From Endomychus coccineus (Eukaryota > Arthropoda > Insecta > Coleoptera > Endomychidae): 64,000 nt of DNA. The stretch is from contig OY294068.1 in assembly GCA_958510875.1 (NCBI GenBank), forward strand, positions 164,584,388-164,648,387. Reading direction: 5' to 3'. The position numbers were made by a program, and so were the translations under genes. Every line of letters begins with the position of its first letter. Within the stretch, counting starts at the first letter, position 1. The notes beneath the pieces are model-generated. The model was not told where the DNA came from. It was given only the letters and a program-made list of their open reading frames with translations, and searched no databases. Shown piece by piece: positions 21,775 to 34,401 of the stretch.

Positions 21775-22699
21775 GTATTACAATAACAATAATGAATGAG
21801 CATCGAGTTTTAAGAAATTTAAACATGTAGGAATGTTGGATCACTCTTATTAAATTTCTCTCGGCATCTCTGCAAGATGTTCACCATATTATGGAAAGAA
21901 AAAATGTGATGTGTTCAGTTACCTTTGACACAATACATGTATAAATAGACAACTTCATCTGGATAATAAAATGTCTGTTATCACAGTAATCTCAGATCTT
22001 GATGATACAATAGTTTGGAATATATTTTATTTCAATCGTAGAGTTTTGACGTTTGGGACCTATGATTTATTCGTGTTTCGGGCGTCGGGTTTTGTGCGAG
22101 ATTATAAAACCTTCTTGTTTCAGGCAACGTCGGGACTTACCTTCCTACCTCCAATTCTTTATACTTTTAGCCAATTTGGAATACCTACTTTTATCTTAGA
22201 GATATCTTATTCTATCGTAGGATCGGTTGGATTATAGAGAAATAACAAATAATAATCTTATATGCAGTAGATATTTTTTATTTCTCGAAATTTACATTTG
22301 GGATACAAATTGACATATCATAAAAATAGTATTTACTGATATTTACTCACACAATCGTTTAGTAGAAAGGGCAAAAATTACAAAAATAATAGACTTATAG
22401 ATATTAACATTAATGTTAATAGTAGTTACCTAATTCAAGAAAAATAATACATATTATGCTTCTATTATTCACAGCTTATTCAAATTTTATTATATACATC
22501 AATTTTCTCAAAGTTTCGCCTAAGCTTACTTTACTTTGCACAAAATCGTCAACACTAAACGACAATATAAGTCACTGTACTTATTGCACACTTTGGAGTG
22601 TTCATATTCAGCTCAGTTTTTTTTACAATAATATCGTAGTACCGTATTCCATCATCAAGTATTTTAAGCAGTTTATGGGCACCTTATGGTCCTGTAACA
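21775..22699. other. No well-supported feature
   Basis: An 88-codon frame at 21971-22237 (SVITVISDLDDTIVWN) has no family I recognise and includes a stretch resembling an acceptor, TTGTTTCAG. The rest is AT-rich. Confidence 0.4.
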
Positions 22700-22970
22700 T
22701 ACCATAAGGTAGTGTGGGAGTCCCTGAGTCCCGAACTTAATCACCTCAGATATACCCACTAAACACTCCACCTCGTGTGGTGGACTCGATCCTGCAACCA
22801 GCGCAGTCACGATGACACTTGGGCTTGACAGCCCATTGTATCTTGCCGCACCACTTTCTCGGGCCTTCGGAAGAATTCCGCAGTCGCTGGATTCGAACCC
22901 GCAACCGGCAGCCACAGTGATTAGAAGACGCTTAGTGACTTGAGAGCTCCCAACGCTGTCTGTGCAAATA
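22700..22970 (-). repeat. tRNA-like (SINE-type) sequence with two B-box motifs
   Basis: On the minus strand, GGTTGCGGGTTCGAATCC (about 22888-22905) is a near-perfect pol III B box. It is preceded by an A-box-like GAGCTCTCAAGTCACTAAGC. A second unit has GGTTGCAGGATCGAGTCC (about 22782-22799). Two tRNA-like units in a row are seen in dimeric SINEs. The segment directly follows an RNase H remnant, so it may instead be part of a LINE 3' region. Confidence 0.45.
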
Positions 22971-23266
22971 TATATGAGCCTATTTACATATACTTCGCGG
23001 GTTTCCGGTGGCACAAGTCAATCTTGATTAGTCCTTAGCCTGAAAAACCGTGCAGTAAGCGCCTAGAGCCCTAAGATAGTGACCTTTGGCCTCTTCAGGT
23101 ACACTCGCGCCCCAGAAGCCTGACTTACCTTTGACCCGTCTGTAAACCGCACGAGCACTCCTGGTGGCAGGAGAATGAACGTTTTGTTACTCCAATCTCC
23201 TCTATCCGGGAGAAGGATTTTGGGAGAAGTGAGACATATATCTGGAATCATTCTATCTTGCTTCAT
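22971..23266 (-). pseudogene. LINE RNase H domain remnant
   Basis: The minus strand reads VRFTDGSKVSQASGARVY, the first RNase H block (D-G-S-K and GAxVY). After a break, IYICTDS matches the block with the second catalytic Asp. Sequence between them is missing. This domain is found downstream of RT in I- and jockey-like LINEs. Confidence 0.72.
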
Positions 23267-23282
23267 CTCTGTTGAATGTTGT

Positions 23283-23400
23283 TAGTAGGTCCTCAGTACC
23301 TTCACAGTTTTTTTATAGTGTTATAGTGTATCCACAGTGTGAACTCTTCTATAGTTTATTATATGTAGATCCATTATTTAAAAGAATTATGAATATGGAA
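23283..23400 (+). repeat. Penelope-like terminal fragment
   Basis: AGGTCCTCAGTACCTTCACAG and TAGTGTATCCACAGTGTGAA recur near 32640-32720 and 47310-47400, next to Penelope coding fragments elsewhere in the window. Confidence 0.6.
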
Positions 23401-23782
23401 GATCTTCCCAAATACAGCATTTGTTTGAATGGCAATTTTTACTAAGTCTCTTTAGATTTTAAAATTCTATAGAAGTGGTCCAACATTAATCTCTTCGAAC
23501 AAGAGTTACAAACAGAATTTTGCAAAAAATATTGCAATACTTTGATTCAGTATAATTTACTAATATAATGATGATTGAATATTTAGTTAAATTGTTTTCT
23601 CAATGAACTGGCACAAATTTCGATATTTCAAAATATATCATCAATCTTCCTATCTTTACGATTCTGTAGTTTTCAATTTAGTGTGGTATTTTTGAAAGCA
23701 TAAAATCAGGAGAATTCATACAACATGCATAAGTAGAATAATATACTTATATTGTACCAATCTGACTTAGACAAAAATTATG

Positions 23783-25777
23783 GGGCAATGGACGATTGAG
23801 CCCCGCGGTCAGAAAAAATTGTGCATGTAATAAAGTAATATGGGACAATTGCGCCCCAGATCCTTCTTACAATAGAGGACGATTGAGCCCCAACCACCTG
23901 TTTTACGGCACTTCATTAAAATAGTATAACTTAAAAATCTTGCTTAAAATTGGGAATGAAACATAATGATAAATGTTATACATATATTTATTAAATTAGT
24001 AAAAAATTTAAAACCGTGTTTAACAAAATATTTATCAAATTACTAAAACGAACTTAAGCTAAAATAGGTTATTTTTACTTATAGGTACCTAACTACTATT
24101 TCACAAATTTGTATGAAATACTTTTTACAAACTCAAATGAAGTTAGCTCATTATTTTTATATAAACTAATTAAATTAGTAACATATTCTTGTCGCTTCTT
24201 ATTTTTACTGTTTCCAGAAGGCGCTGGTAAATGTACGCTATTTATTTTGATATAGGAGTTTAACTGAATATCGGATAAAACAGCTATGAACCTAAATATG
24301 TCGGGATGTGAAAAATAAAAGCTCGAATTTAAGTGACTATGAAAAGACTCACAAGCGTTAGTGGTTCGTTCAGTGGAGTTATCACAAGATGCCCATATAT
24401 CTGGTTGAAAAGAACAATCATCGGATATATAGTTATCAACAAGATAATCGGCATATTCGATAACTCTGGCATTTTCAGGGATAATAGAATACAAATCTTC
24501 GGCAAACACGTTCCCTACATCGGCGGGGTCCAAAAACAATAGCCCAAATGTCCATCGTAACCATTTACCTATTGGCGATTCTGAACTCCGATATTCAGAA
24601 ACTAGTCCGAGATTTTGTATCTTCCTAAACCAGGATTGGGTTAAGTGGAACCTACAGCCTATGATGGTAACATTAGGCCAATTTTGCCTGATACTACTGT
24701 GTATCGCTTTTTCAAAATCGCACACTATTTCTTTGGGATTCAACTCTAAATTTACAGATTTTGAATAATTAATTAATAACTGAAAAGCTTTATTATAAGT
24801 TTCCGTATGTTTATTAAGAAGTAAAATAAATACTAGTTGTATGTAGTGTCCATTTTCTATGGTATGAATGGTGAACAATTGCTTAAAAAACTTTGGACAA
24901 TACTCGAACGTCCCATCTACAAAGAATTTCGGCCTCGAGCATAAGTAACTTAAGTTTGATACACAAGAAAATATAATAATATTTTGGCTAAGAGAATTTA
25001 CCAGTAAAAAGTTCTCGCCTTTGTTGGTTTTACAGTTGTATGATATAAGTGAGGTGTGAATATCTTCTACAGATTGAGGCAGACAAGGCAAAATGTTTCT
25101 TCTTGATCTGTATATACTTTTTCGTACATTGCTTATATCAGCCACCGTCACATTTATATCTCCTGCACACCGTATACCACTATTGATAATTTTCGAGGGG
25201 CGTTGAGAAATATCTTCGACTGCCTTTCTTTTAAGTAAGTTTTGAAGCTTCTGCAAACCCAAAAGAAATCTCTATCAACGCGAGCCCACAAATCGATATC
25301 GATGTTTTCCAGAGAGCTAGATGTATTAAAAAACTTGACTCACCTTTACTTCTAATTTTTCATTGATGGGATGATTATGTTCCCCGTTTCTCTTTAAAAG
25401 CACTTCTTCTGTCTTATCGACAGAAATCGAAGGACAGCCGTTTTTCGTACACCTATAGGTAACTCCTAACGCCGTTTCCTTATTTTTTCGAAAAGTATAC
25501 TTATCAACGATAAGTAATTTTTTTCCACGTTCATTGATCATTGACTCCATTTTAATGTAAGTAAAACTATTAATTTAAAACGTTCATAAGCACAAACAGC
25601 CGACAAATGAATAATTATTGAATATCATGAAAGGGTGGCAAAACAGGGGTGGGTGTTGGGAATTCCTAAGCAGGTACCTAAACTGAATTCGGGGCCCAAT
25701 CGACCTATTGCTTAATCGGGCACATTGCTACCATAAAACTATCAGGTACCTTTGAGGGGCGCAATTGACCTGTACCC
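23783..25777 (-). mobile_element. FLYWCH-type Mutator-like (MULE) transposon, apparently intact
   Basis: The ends are GGGCAATGG... and ...CTGTACCC, flanked by AAATTATG (23775-23782) and GAATTATG (25778-25785), a 7-of-8 duplication of the 8-9-bp kind expected for MULEs. The terminal inverted repeat is short and imperfect. A shared subterminal motif, GGWCRATTGNGCCCC, occurs three times at the left (about 23789, 23842 and 23877) and twice, inverted, at the right. One spliced transposase gene lies inside. Confidence 0.88.
24096..25550 (-). CDS. MULE transposase with FLYWCH zinc finger (2 exons)
   Basis: Exon 1 is 25550-25344 and exon 2 is 25250-24096, giving about 453 residues. The 93-bp phase-0 intron has GTGAGT and TTTGCAG ends. 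Exon 1 is a FLYWCH zinc finger with Cys34, Cys39, His58 and His60 (TYRCTKNGCPSI...GEHNHP). Exon 2 is a MULE DDE domain: Asp181 (FVDGTFEYCP), Asp247 (IVCDFEKAI), the Cys268-xx-His271 pair (GCRFHLTQ) and Glu370 (TTNACESFHSHLN). No stop or frameshift was seen. It should bind the element's ends and move it. Joining across the intron gives the NEKLEVK-KLQNLLKRKA linker expected of the family. Confidence 0.9.
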
Positions 25778-25785
25778 GAATTATG

Positions 25786-26350
25786 AATACGATAATCATT
25801 AAACTATCTCAACTGCTATATGGAATCGCAAAGAATATATTCATGAACGAAGAAAAATATCAAGAATAATGAATGCTACGAAAATAGACTAAGATCTAGA
25901 AGAGAATGCGATTTTTTTTAAGATCATTTGACAGTACCAAATATAGTTCATCTATCGAATAGATAATATTCAAATAAATATTCATAAGTTTCAAATATAA
26001 ATTAGTATCAAAATATGAATGGAAACTTCAAAGAGAACTAAGTTAATATAATTATAAAGATCTTTACCTACATAATGAGCGTTAAGTTATTAATAATTAA
26101 TTCACGAAAGTTTTTAAAATATACAACGATTTACAATTCATATATATACATAACGTTTTCGGCAACCTCTTCATTTATGGTCTAGTTGAGTGATTGTGCG
26201 GAGATGATTTTCTTAATAGTAAGTGTAATTATTTAGGAATTGTGATGAATTTGTTTCTATCCAACAAATTCGTGGAAGTTCAATTATATTACAAATAACA
26301 GTGTTTACCTAGAACAATTTTGTGTTTCAACTACTATTATTGTTCACCAA
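25786..26350. other. No recognisable feature
   Basis: AT-rich DNA with no frames or repeats of note. Confidence 0.5.
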
Positions 26351-26352
26351 TA

Positions 26353-27299
26353 TACAGGGTGTAAATAAATAACTATGAGAAAATTCAGGGGATATTCCTT
26401 GTTGAAAAATAAGGTGGGTCGTTCATATAAAATTTTTCTCTAAATCACTTCGTTTTCGAGATACAGGGTGTTGAAATTGATTAAAAAAAAATGTTTTTTG
26501 CGAATATCTTCGGAACCGTTTATTGTACAGAAAACAGCTTTTGCAAGCAATCTCTACTTATAGTAAGCTATGTTTTGTGCGATAAAATTTTTTTTTTATC
26601 CGTAATTGGTGAAGATTTTGAAGGGGTAGTGGTTGTTTTCCTCCCCAACTTCTACGCCACTGGAAAAGGTACGGTTTTGAGATGCCCATTTGAACTGCCA
26701 ATGCTTTCTTCACAAAAAGGTACTTAGTTATAAACTCTAGAGTTAACCGTTTTTGAGGAAAATCAACTTTTATGTTGAAAAACATATTCAATTTTTGGTT
26801 TTGTTACTTGTGTAAAGAAATTCCGTTTAATTGGTAAAAAATAAATTTTATTTCAAAGAATTGACAATGTTTTTCAACATAAAAGTTGATTTTTCTCGAA
26901 AACGTTCGACTTTAGAGCTTATAACCAGTACTTTTTTTTGTGTAGAAGACATTGGTGGTTCAAATAGGCCTCTCAAAACCGTTTTTTTTTTCAGTGGCTT
27001 AGAAGTTGGGGAGAAAACAACCACTACCCCTTCGAAATCTTCACCAATTATGAATTAAAAAAAAATTTATTGCACAAAACATAGCTTACTATGAGTAGAG
27101 ATTGCTTACAAAAGCTGTTTTCTGTACGATAAACTGTTCCGGAGATATTTGCAAAAACAAATTTTTTTTTTCGATTTCAACACCCTGTATCTCGAGAACG
27201 AAGTGATTTAGAGAAAAATTTTGTATGGAAGACCCACCTTATTTTTCAACAAGGAATCACCCCCTTAATTTTTTCGCAGTTATTCTTTTACACCCTATA
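26353..27299. mobile_element. Foldback MITE of mariner type
   Basis: The two halves are inverted copies of about 450 bp around a centre near 26830. The left end is TACAGGGTGTAAATAAATA and the right end is ACACCCTATA, with TA at 26351-26352 and 27300-27301. The TACAGGGTGT tip is shared with the 19510-21772 element, so mobilisation by a Tc1/mariner-type transposase is plausible. It has no coding capacity. Confidence 0.88.
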
Positions 27300-27559
27300 T
27301 AGATCGCTATGTTTATCATATTTCTAATGCGTATCAGTAAATATCCCACTTCACCCATTTTCAAATTGTAGATGAATTATTATTATTATGAATAATCGAG
27401 CTAAGCTGAGGTGTTAACCTTTAAGGCTCGGTGCAGAAGTAAAACACTAAACTAGAGAGTACCTAACCTTAATAGCTTTTTCACAATCACTGAAAACAAT
27501 CACTATTGTCACTTATCACACCGATGATATGTTATTTCATTTAATCGAGCTAGTTTTTG

Positions 27560-28290
27560 AAAGGATTTACAGACGTGGCCTACACTACAAAAGCAAGTAG
27601 ACGATTCCAGAGTTCGAAAACACGGTCTGCGAATTTCGTCATTGTTTAATGTGTATAGTTCGTTCAATTTATTGATGCCAAATAGTTTGTGGATGGTCCT
27701 ATAATCAGATCATCCCGTAGACTTTTGTCGCAAAATTTTTGCATATTTGAAATAATGGTTAGCCTGTCTTCATAAAGAGAGACACCTTCTACCATAAGGT
27801 ATGCGAGTAGAATATTTTTGCACGGATTTCATGGATCCAGATTTACATTCCAAACAGATGCAGCGAATTCCAAAATTGGGCGTTTATACGTTGTGTATAC
27901 CTCATTGAATCCCAAATCAGAATTTTTGTTCTTAAATCAATAATTCGGAAAGTAAATAAAAAATCCCGGGAGTGAAGTTTCATGTAATGCCAAGTGGAAT
28001 TAGCCTTTTTGGTCATATGTCAGTATTTCTGGACTTTAAATTGTCGTCAATTGTATAGATAGCTACAATCCTGGATACGGAATACAATTTCATACCCAGG
28101 TCGAGGATATTGTTTTTCACGAATAACAAATGACAGCATTTTTGACTTGCTGAATATTATTGTTGGTAATAATCTGGGAAGATTGTCCGGAAAATTCCAT
28201 ATGTCATTGTTGTCATTTATTATAATCAAGTGCAAGAACTTACAACGAAAATGTATAGAGTAGGACATTGTCAACTCAGCAAGATTCGCA
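27560..28290 (-). pseudogene. LINE reverse transcriptase C-terminal fragment
   Basis: Minus-strand reading gives FSKSKMLSFVIREKQ (the thumb region after the RT core) and, further on, YTTYKRPILEFAASVWNVN, a conserved LINE block (Y-x-x-x-V-R-P-x-L-E-Y-x-x-x-V-W). Frame changes and stops lie between. It could belong to the same LINE family as 1-2950, but the two do not overlap. Confidence 0.72.
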
Positions 28291-29676
28291 ATTTTCCAAT
28301 CAATTTAGCAAAAAATGACGGACAATTTTTTTCATTGACAGAATTTTGAAATCATAATAAAAATACAATAACTTAATACGTCTATTCTATAATAATGATG
28401 CTTGACCCAGGTATGAATTAGATGGAAATAGACGTTTGAACACTAATTTACATTCAACTATCGCATGTGATTTCTTGAACTTATTGTACTAGGCGCTGAG
28501 CGTCTTTATCGCATTAATTTCAATTAAAAATATCAACTTCGCAAATCGAATAAAACACGAATACTTGAAACTGTAACAAATTAATGTTTTAAATATATGA
28601 ATATGATTATCAAATAGACAGATTCATATATTTCAGACATTAATTTGTTACGATATCATATAATTTATACATTAATTTGCTACAATTTCAATTTTTCGTA
28701 TTTTGTTCCCATTTTGCGCCATTTTCAATTGAAATTGATGCGATAAGGACAATTTGTTGAAGAAATCTCGCGCTTTAGTTGAATATGAATTAGTTTTAAA
28801 TCATCTTTTGATGATGATCGTGCGACCGAAACGTACATAAAGACAAAAATAGGATAGACATAAGTGTTAATGTGTATCCATTGTTGATGAGCATACCTAT
28901 TATGTAGTTAAGAACAAACTTATTATTTTTCACTGTGACATTAATTAAATAAAATTGAAATTTAATAGTTGATAAACATAATTGATTCGCTTTTATATCA
29001 CATTGGCAATTGTTAAAAATATACTCCTTCAATGCTGCGGCTAAATGTAGCAATGAAGTAATTTTTTACGTTCACTGGAAAATTAGTTTATAACATTTTT
29101 CGTTAGACTTTTGAATCATCTTAATTATTAAACATGATTTTACGATGTCAATTAGCTAAAATGTGCTTATAGTTGTTTCTTCGTGTCTGTCAGGTACTTT
29201 CGGCCATTTATATTCCGACAGACCAGGTTATTCATTCAGTGGAAGTAATGAGTTTGAATTTGATATTTTATTTGTTACTTCTCCATATGGTAATAATTTC
29301 TGATTGAAAACACCACTTGACACCGGTCTGCCAAGGGTGTCGAGCCACGCAAGGTCTGGCCGGGTTGTTGCAAAACTTACGAGCAACAACGTGAACTAAT
29401 TGAAAAAATGTAGCTCATAAAAAATTGAATGTGATTAACTTCCGACTAAATGCGGCGCGACAGACCGAGCGTTTCGTATACTCTCATTAAGAAGACTGAA
29501 TAATATCATGTAATACAGCTTTTTCAATTTTCTATAGGATTTGCGTCGCGGGTTTTTATAGGATTCAATGTTTTGCCCATTCCCATAATATTTTATAGAT
29601 GAGAGTGGTATTTGAGAATTCAATATGAGATAGTTTCGTGATAAATGTGGTGCGGTACCTATTGTTTGTCATGATA
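28291..29676. other. Mostly unassigned; one hammerhead-like core
   Basis: A TTGATGA...GACCGAAAC stretch at 28808-28831 resembles the ends of Penelope-like elements. No genes are supported in the remainder. Confidence 0.4.
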
Positions 29677-30924
29677 TACTGATTTGAATGAAAAAGGAAA
29701 CACCTAGTGTTTGTTGAGCAATATGCCTGAAATGTTCACAGAAGATATACTTCAATATAATCAAGAGACGCTGCAACGTTATCTCAGTTCTTATTATGTT
29801 TTTTTATGTGAAGGAGAGGAATGTTTTCAAGTCCTAATCGTGAAAATTAACATTTTTCACAGTTCTATTTTCACAACGTTCGACAACGTCAAAATTATCG
29901 CCAGTTAAATGAGTTTAAACGTAGCCGGATTATTGGTATGGAGGAGGGTGGATTTTCATTTCGAGAAATTGCCAAGCTTGTAGGTCGTAACCTAACAACA
30001 TAGTTAAGATGTTGGTCAACATGATCTGAAGAAGGCCTTCATGAGCATCGCCGCGGAACCGGACGTTCTTGGAGGACTACAGTTCGTGAAGAACATTGGC
30101 CCTAAGAGACAGGTTCTCCACTACACGAGCCGTAAGAAATTACTGGATGGAAACTTTAGGACAAAGAGTCTCCATGGCGTCCGTCTATCAACGGATAAGG
30201 TCGGTGGCATCATGTGGTCTTCAGTGACGAGTCGCGATTTCGCTTGTAAGCCCATGATGAGCGAAGGAGGGTGACGCAATTACGTGGAGGAAGAAATCTG
30301 CAATTTGCTGTTGAACGTCATACTGCCCTTACATTAGGAGTAATGGTTTGGGGTGCTATATGTTGTGGTATAGGTTACCTCTAGTTTTCGTTCATGACAA
30401 TTTTAATGCAGCCAATTACATAACCAACGTGTTGGAACCTGTTGCAGTGCCATATCTTAGGAGGTTAATTAATCCAATTTTGCATTAGGATAACGCCCGT
30501 CCTCATCCAACAAGAAATACAACGCAGAATTCAGAAGATGCTGATGTGGTGGTGATTTCATGGCCTGCACGTTCACCGAATCTCTTGCCGATTGAACATG
30601 TCTGAGATATAATCGGTACAAGACTGAGTAGCTTACCACCCCCCTCACAATTCAGATGATCTTTGACTTCGTATCCAAGAAGCTTGGAATGGGATTCTTC
30701 AAGGCGACATTGATCATCTTGTTCAAACTGTACCTTATTGAGTAAATGAGAGCATAAGCAATCGCGGTGGAGTCACTCATTATTAAATAACTTTTTTTTA
30801 TTTATATTTTTTTTCGCTTCAAGATCTGATCATTTACTAGTTACACTATTGTGCCTCTTCTGTGAACATTTCAATCAAATTGTTTAACTATTACATGGTG
30901 TTGCGTTTTTTATTCAAATCAGTA
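29677..30924 (+). mobile_element. Tc1-like transposon, degraded
   Basis: The ends TACTGATTTGAATGAAAAAG and the inverse TTTTTATTCAAATCAGTA flank a Tc1-type transposase remnant. TA precedes the left end (29675-29676); the right flank is CA, a likely decayed TA. Confidence 0.85.
29885..30750 (+). pseudogene. Tc1-like transposase remnant
   Basis: Pieces in several frames give EFKRSRIIGMEEGGFSFREI (helix-turn-helix), GRSRRTTVREEHW, FSDESRF (first Asp), VFVHDNFNA, DNARPHPTRNT (second Asp) and WPARSPNLLPIEHV (third acidic block, Asn replacing Asp). Stops occur in H*DNARPH and HV*DI. Clearly dead. Confidence 0.88.
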
Positions 30925-32560
30925 CAAACTTTTTTATTATCCTCAATTGCGAAATACTTATTATTGTATTGAGTGCTTGTGATGAATGTTTTTTGATGGA
31001 ATATGAGAGTGTCTTGGCCAAAACTGCCAATGTGTCATTGAAACACGAATATCCCAGACCATACGAGCAACTTTCTTTGTACAACTGTAACTTAGAAATA
31101 ATCGGCTGAACTTCTAAATAGAACTTCTAAATACTCTCCATAAAATTTCACAGCATTAAAGTTAACTTGCTCTGTCGTTACTATATAGCGGTTTGTTGCA
31201 GTGAAAAAGACTTTTTTCACGGGGAATAAAAAGAATAGGTCGACGTATCGATAGATATGAAAAAATGTCAACTTTTTTTGACAGTTGTACAGAGAATAAT
31301 ATATAGATAAGTGACTCAGATCTGAAGTCATACTCTTCCTCTCTCAAATATTCATTTCTACTTTTACATCCCTTTAAGCTATTTTTTCAAGATAGACATT
31401 GATCAAATTTGGCAAAACACCTTTGACATCTTCATCAAAAGATATATTGATCAAAACAGGGGGTCAATATCCGTTAGAATCATTTAATATAAAACTGACT
31501 GCAGTTTGACCCTCAGAAATGCCCAATAGCAGACAATGACAACAAATTTGACCATCGTATGAATTATAAATCCGTGAAAGTATAGCAAACGTCACACATG
31601 ACGAAGAGGACTTTTCTAAAAATGGCCTTGATATCGCAAGATAACAATTACATCCACAAAAAGCTGACATCAACCACTTTAATGAAATTTATTCCTTTTT
31701 AATGCCATTAGACATTAAACTATCAGCAACAACAATGTCGCTATGAATAATGAATTTTTTATTTTGAATATACTTGGGATACCATCAATGATCCACAATA
31801 ACAGCTGGTTCATGACAACAGTTAATATGACTACTTCGGGAATGACGAACTTTAGTATGTAAACTATCTTAAGAATTCTATTTTTAATTCAATCTCCATA
31901 CTGCCTATTGGATTCCAACCACACGGCTGAATACAAAAACTCCAATTTTTAACTTTAATGTAATTTACCTTCATGAACTTGAATGTGTGTAATCTTTGTC
32001 ACAGATTATGCTTTCTTATCTTCTGCCTCTATAATGCTGAATTTAGCCAATCTCAACAAAGGTGCAATTAATACCATAATTCATTTAGGTACTTAGATTA
32101 ATTAAGCGTAAAATAATTTTTTTATTGTAGTCTTCCTGATGATGGGAATAAAAATTTCGGATAGCTTTGACTATTTAACTGATTAAGTTTTTCCTTTGAC
32201 ATTGCTGAAGTCCCCATAACTGAATATATAATCGCATTTCATTAAATTTGATTTAATTTAATTCAATTTAATTTGATTAAATTTTTACCTTATTTTTATA
32301 GGTAATTATTATATAATTATTTACAAGATTGGAAACAAGTCCAACTAATTGTACAACTTAGCAATTAAAATATACCCTCCAAAAATAGCACCAATATATA
32401 TGCACAAACTTCCTAGATAAATATTGATGCTAATAATCCGACTACCAAAAGCATTTTAAATTCATGTAATTAATATACTTTAAATGTATATTTTATCTTG
32501 GACCAACAAATTGGAGAAATACATTTTAATTCTGATTCTATAAATGAGAAATATTCATCC
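30925..32560. other. No recognisable feature
   Basis: AT-rich DNA; the frames at 31092-31347 and 31464-31673 lack any recognisable motif. Confidence 0.45.
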
Positions 32561-32564
32561 TTAT

Positions 32565-32760
32565 CAACTAAAAGTACTGAAGACTTTTCGGCTACCCGTA
32601 GCCATCATCAGAGTGAACTGTTTACTCTGCTTGGTAGCTGAAAAGTCCTCAGTACGGTGACAGTATTTTTAGTGGATAAAGGTTATTTCTTATAGTGTAT
32701 CCGCAATGTGTAATTCTAATTGTAAATGTTATAGCGATAGATTCTACCTAGTAATATTAT
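32565..32760 (-). repeat. Penelope-like terminal region with hammerhead-like core
   Basis: It holds an inverted pair, AAAAGTACTGAAGACTTTTC and GAAAAGTCCTCAGTAC. On the minus strand it reads CTGATGA (32605-32611), a GGCTAC/GTAGCC stem and GAAA (32586-32589). The same arrangement occurs at 56934-56960. Hammerhead motifs are known in Penelope-like elements. Confidence 0.55.
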
Positions 32761-33479
32761 ACGTAATGCTATATATTGGTACAGTTTTTTTTTACATCTC
32801 GGTACATACATTGTGTTACAACATTCATGTTAATATCAGTATAACCAAAATTCTAATTTAAATGAACATTGTCTGTTTTTTCGTGATAGAAAGTTTGAGT
32901 ACCTCGATTCAAAAAGATGGTGTTTTCATCGTTATAACTTACTTCACTTTTTTTTCTGTATATGTATTGAGTTGATAATTTTAGTAATTCAGAGTCACGA
33001 AGTATTAAAATTGCTGAATGAGGCCACTTTGAATATATTATCGTAAGTTATGTTGTGAGTTGAGCCAAGCAGAATACATACATTAGATTTAGTTCCGGGC
33101 TGCTAGCTACCTAATTATCAACAATATCTTTTTAAACATCCAAATCAGTATTAGTCCAGTCAAAAGTGTAAAGAACATCCAAAATTTTATAGACTGCACA
33201 GGGTGGCTTACACATCGTTAGTCAGGAAAAAGGGGGCTCGTGGTTATTCCTAATGATAAACAATAAAAATCCATTTTCAATTAACAATTCCAATATATCG
33301 GGCTCTTTCAATCCACAACTTCTAAAATTTGGTATCGGGGGGTTTTTTGGTCCACTGAATCCCAATCAGAAGTCGAAAATTCTGGCATGTTTGCTGGTAA
33401 GCCCGGAACATTGTACCAAATCTTAGTAGCGAACAACATTTTTTCTCGGACTTGGAAGGTATTGAAAAAATGAGATGCC
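32761..33479. other. No recognisable feature
   Basis: AT-rich; nothing supported. A first exon for the gene at 39422-41731 could lie here or further up, but I could not choose one. Confidence 0.4.
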
Positions 33480-34115
33480 GTGATGTGTTTCGGTACAATT
33501 TTCACTAAAAGAAGGAAAATTCTGGAAATTGGTGGAAAATTGGATCGTCCTTCCTTCATATTCCTATTTCGATCCTCGTCCAACGTGTCTAATAATGTTT
33601 TATTGGTCGCTGAGTATTATTTAATGATCATAAAATCAAAACCGACGATAGTTTTCCAGAAAACTCTGGAAAATGAAAATTTACCATTTATACAAGACAA
33701 ACTTAGAATATTTGGTTTTCCGGTACAAGTTCCACTATAAGAAGAAAAATTCTGGGAAAATGGTGAAAAAATAGGTCGTTTCCCTACATATTCCTGTCTT
33801 GATTCTCGTCCAACTTGTCAAATCATATGTTTCTGTGATCGCTGAGTATTATTTTATTGTTATAAAATCAAAAGCAGCTGAAGTTTTCTAGAAAACTCCG
33901 AAAAATGATAATTTTTATAATCTTTAATAGTTATTTTGTTTTTCGAAAAATTTTAGACAATTATTATGATGAAGAATTTCAATTATCTTATTATGATATG
34001 TACAGTACCTCTTTCAAAGCAGGTCAAAAAAGAGCAGATGTTTTTGAAGCATCAACGATGTACCATATAGATTCTATACACAAGATCTCTATGACGTAGA
34101 CACGTTAACAGATTT
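33480..34115 (+). repeat. Left arm of a large inverted repeat, with two ~240-bp tandem units
   Basis: Units starting near 33500 and 33745 share GAAAATTCTGG, CATATTCCT, GATYCTCGTCCAAC, CGCTGAGTATTATTT and AAAATCAAAA. The arm continues through TTAGACAATTATTATGATGAAG to about 34115. It is inverted with respect to 36235-36600. Confidence 0.8.
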
Positions 34116-34401
34116 GATTAAACTTTAAAATTACTTTTTTTTTCAGAAAATTGTATTGAAAAATCGTTATAATAATGATGATATTATTCGGTTATACATA
34201 AAATAATCTCTTCTTTTATATTATCAAAATGAACTTTCTTTTGAAAAAAAATTTTGAATCTTCAATTTTCCACAAACCCGCGAGCTGTCCGTTTTGTTGT
34301 GAATTAGGTTTTTGAGTTACTCACCTGATTTTTTTTTTAATTCACATATAGTTACGTTAATTTAATCTACATAATATTATTTTCGGTTACTCAGTTTCAA
34401 T

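Noticed and set aside
21971..22237. 88-codon frame beginning SVITVISDLDDTIVWN
   Set aside because: The DLDDT string suggested a phosphatase motif, but the rest has no HAD-like features and no gene structure around it.
26491..27058. Frames at 26491-26727 and 26831-27058 with similar peptides
   Set aside because: They are the two arms of the foldback MITE read in different orientations, not paralogous genes.
32126..32160. CTGATGATGG near 32135 as a further hammerhead core
   Set aside because: No stem II and no GAAA at the right distance; TTTCGG is on the wrong strand.
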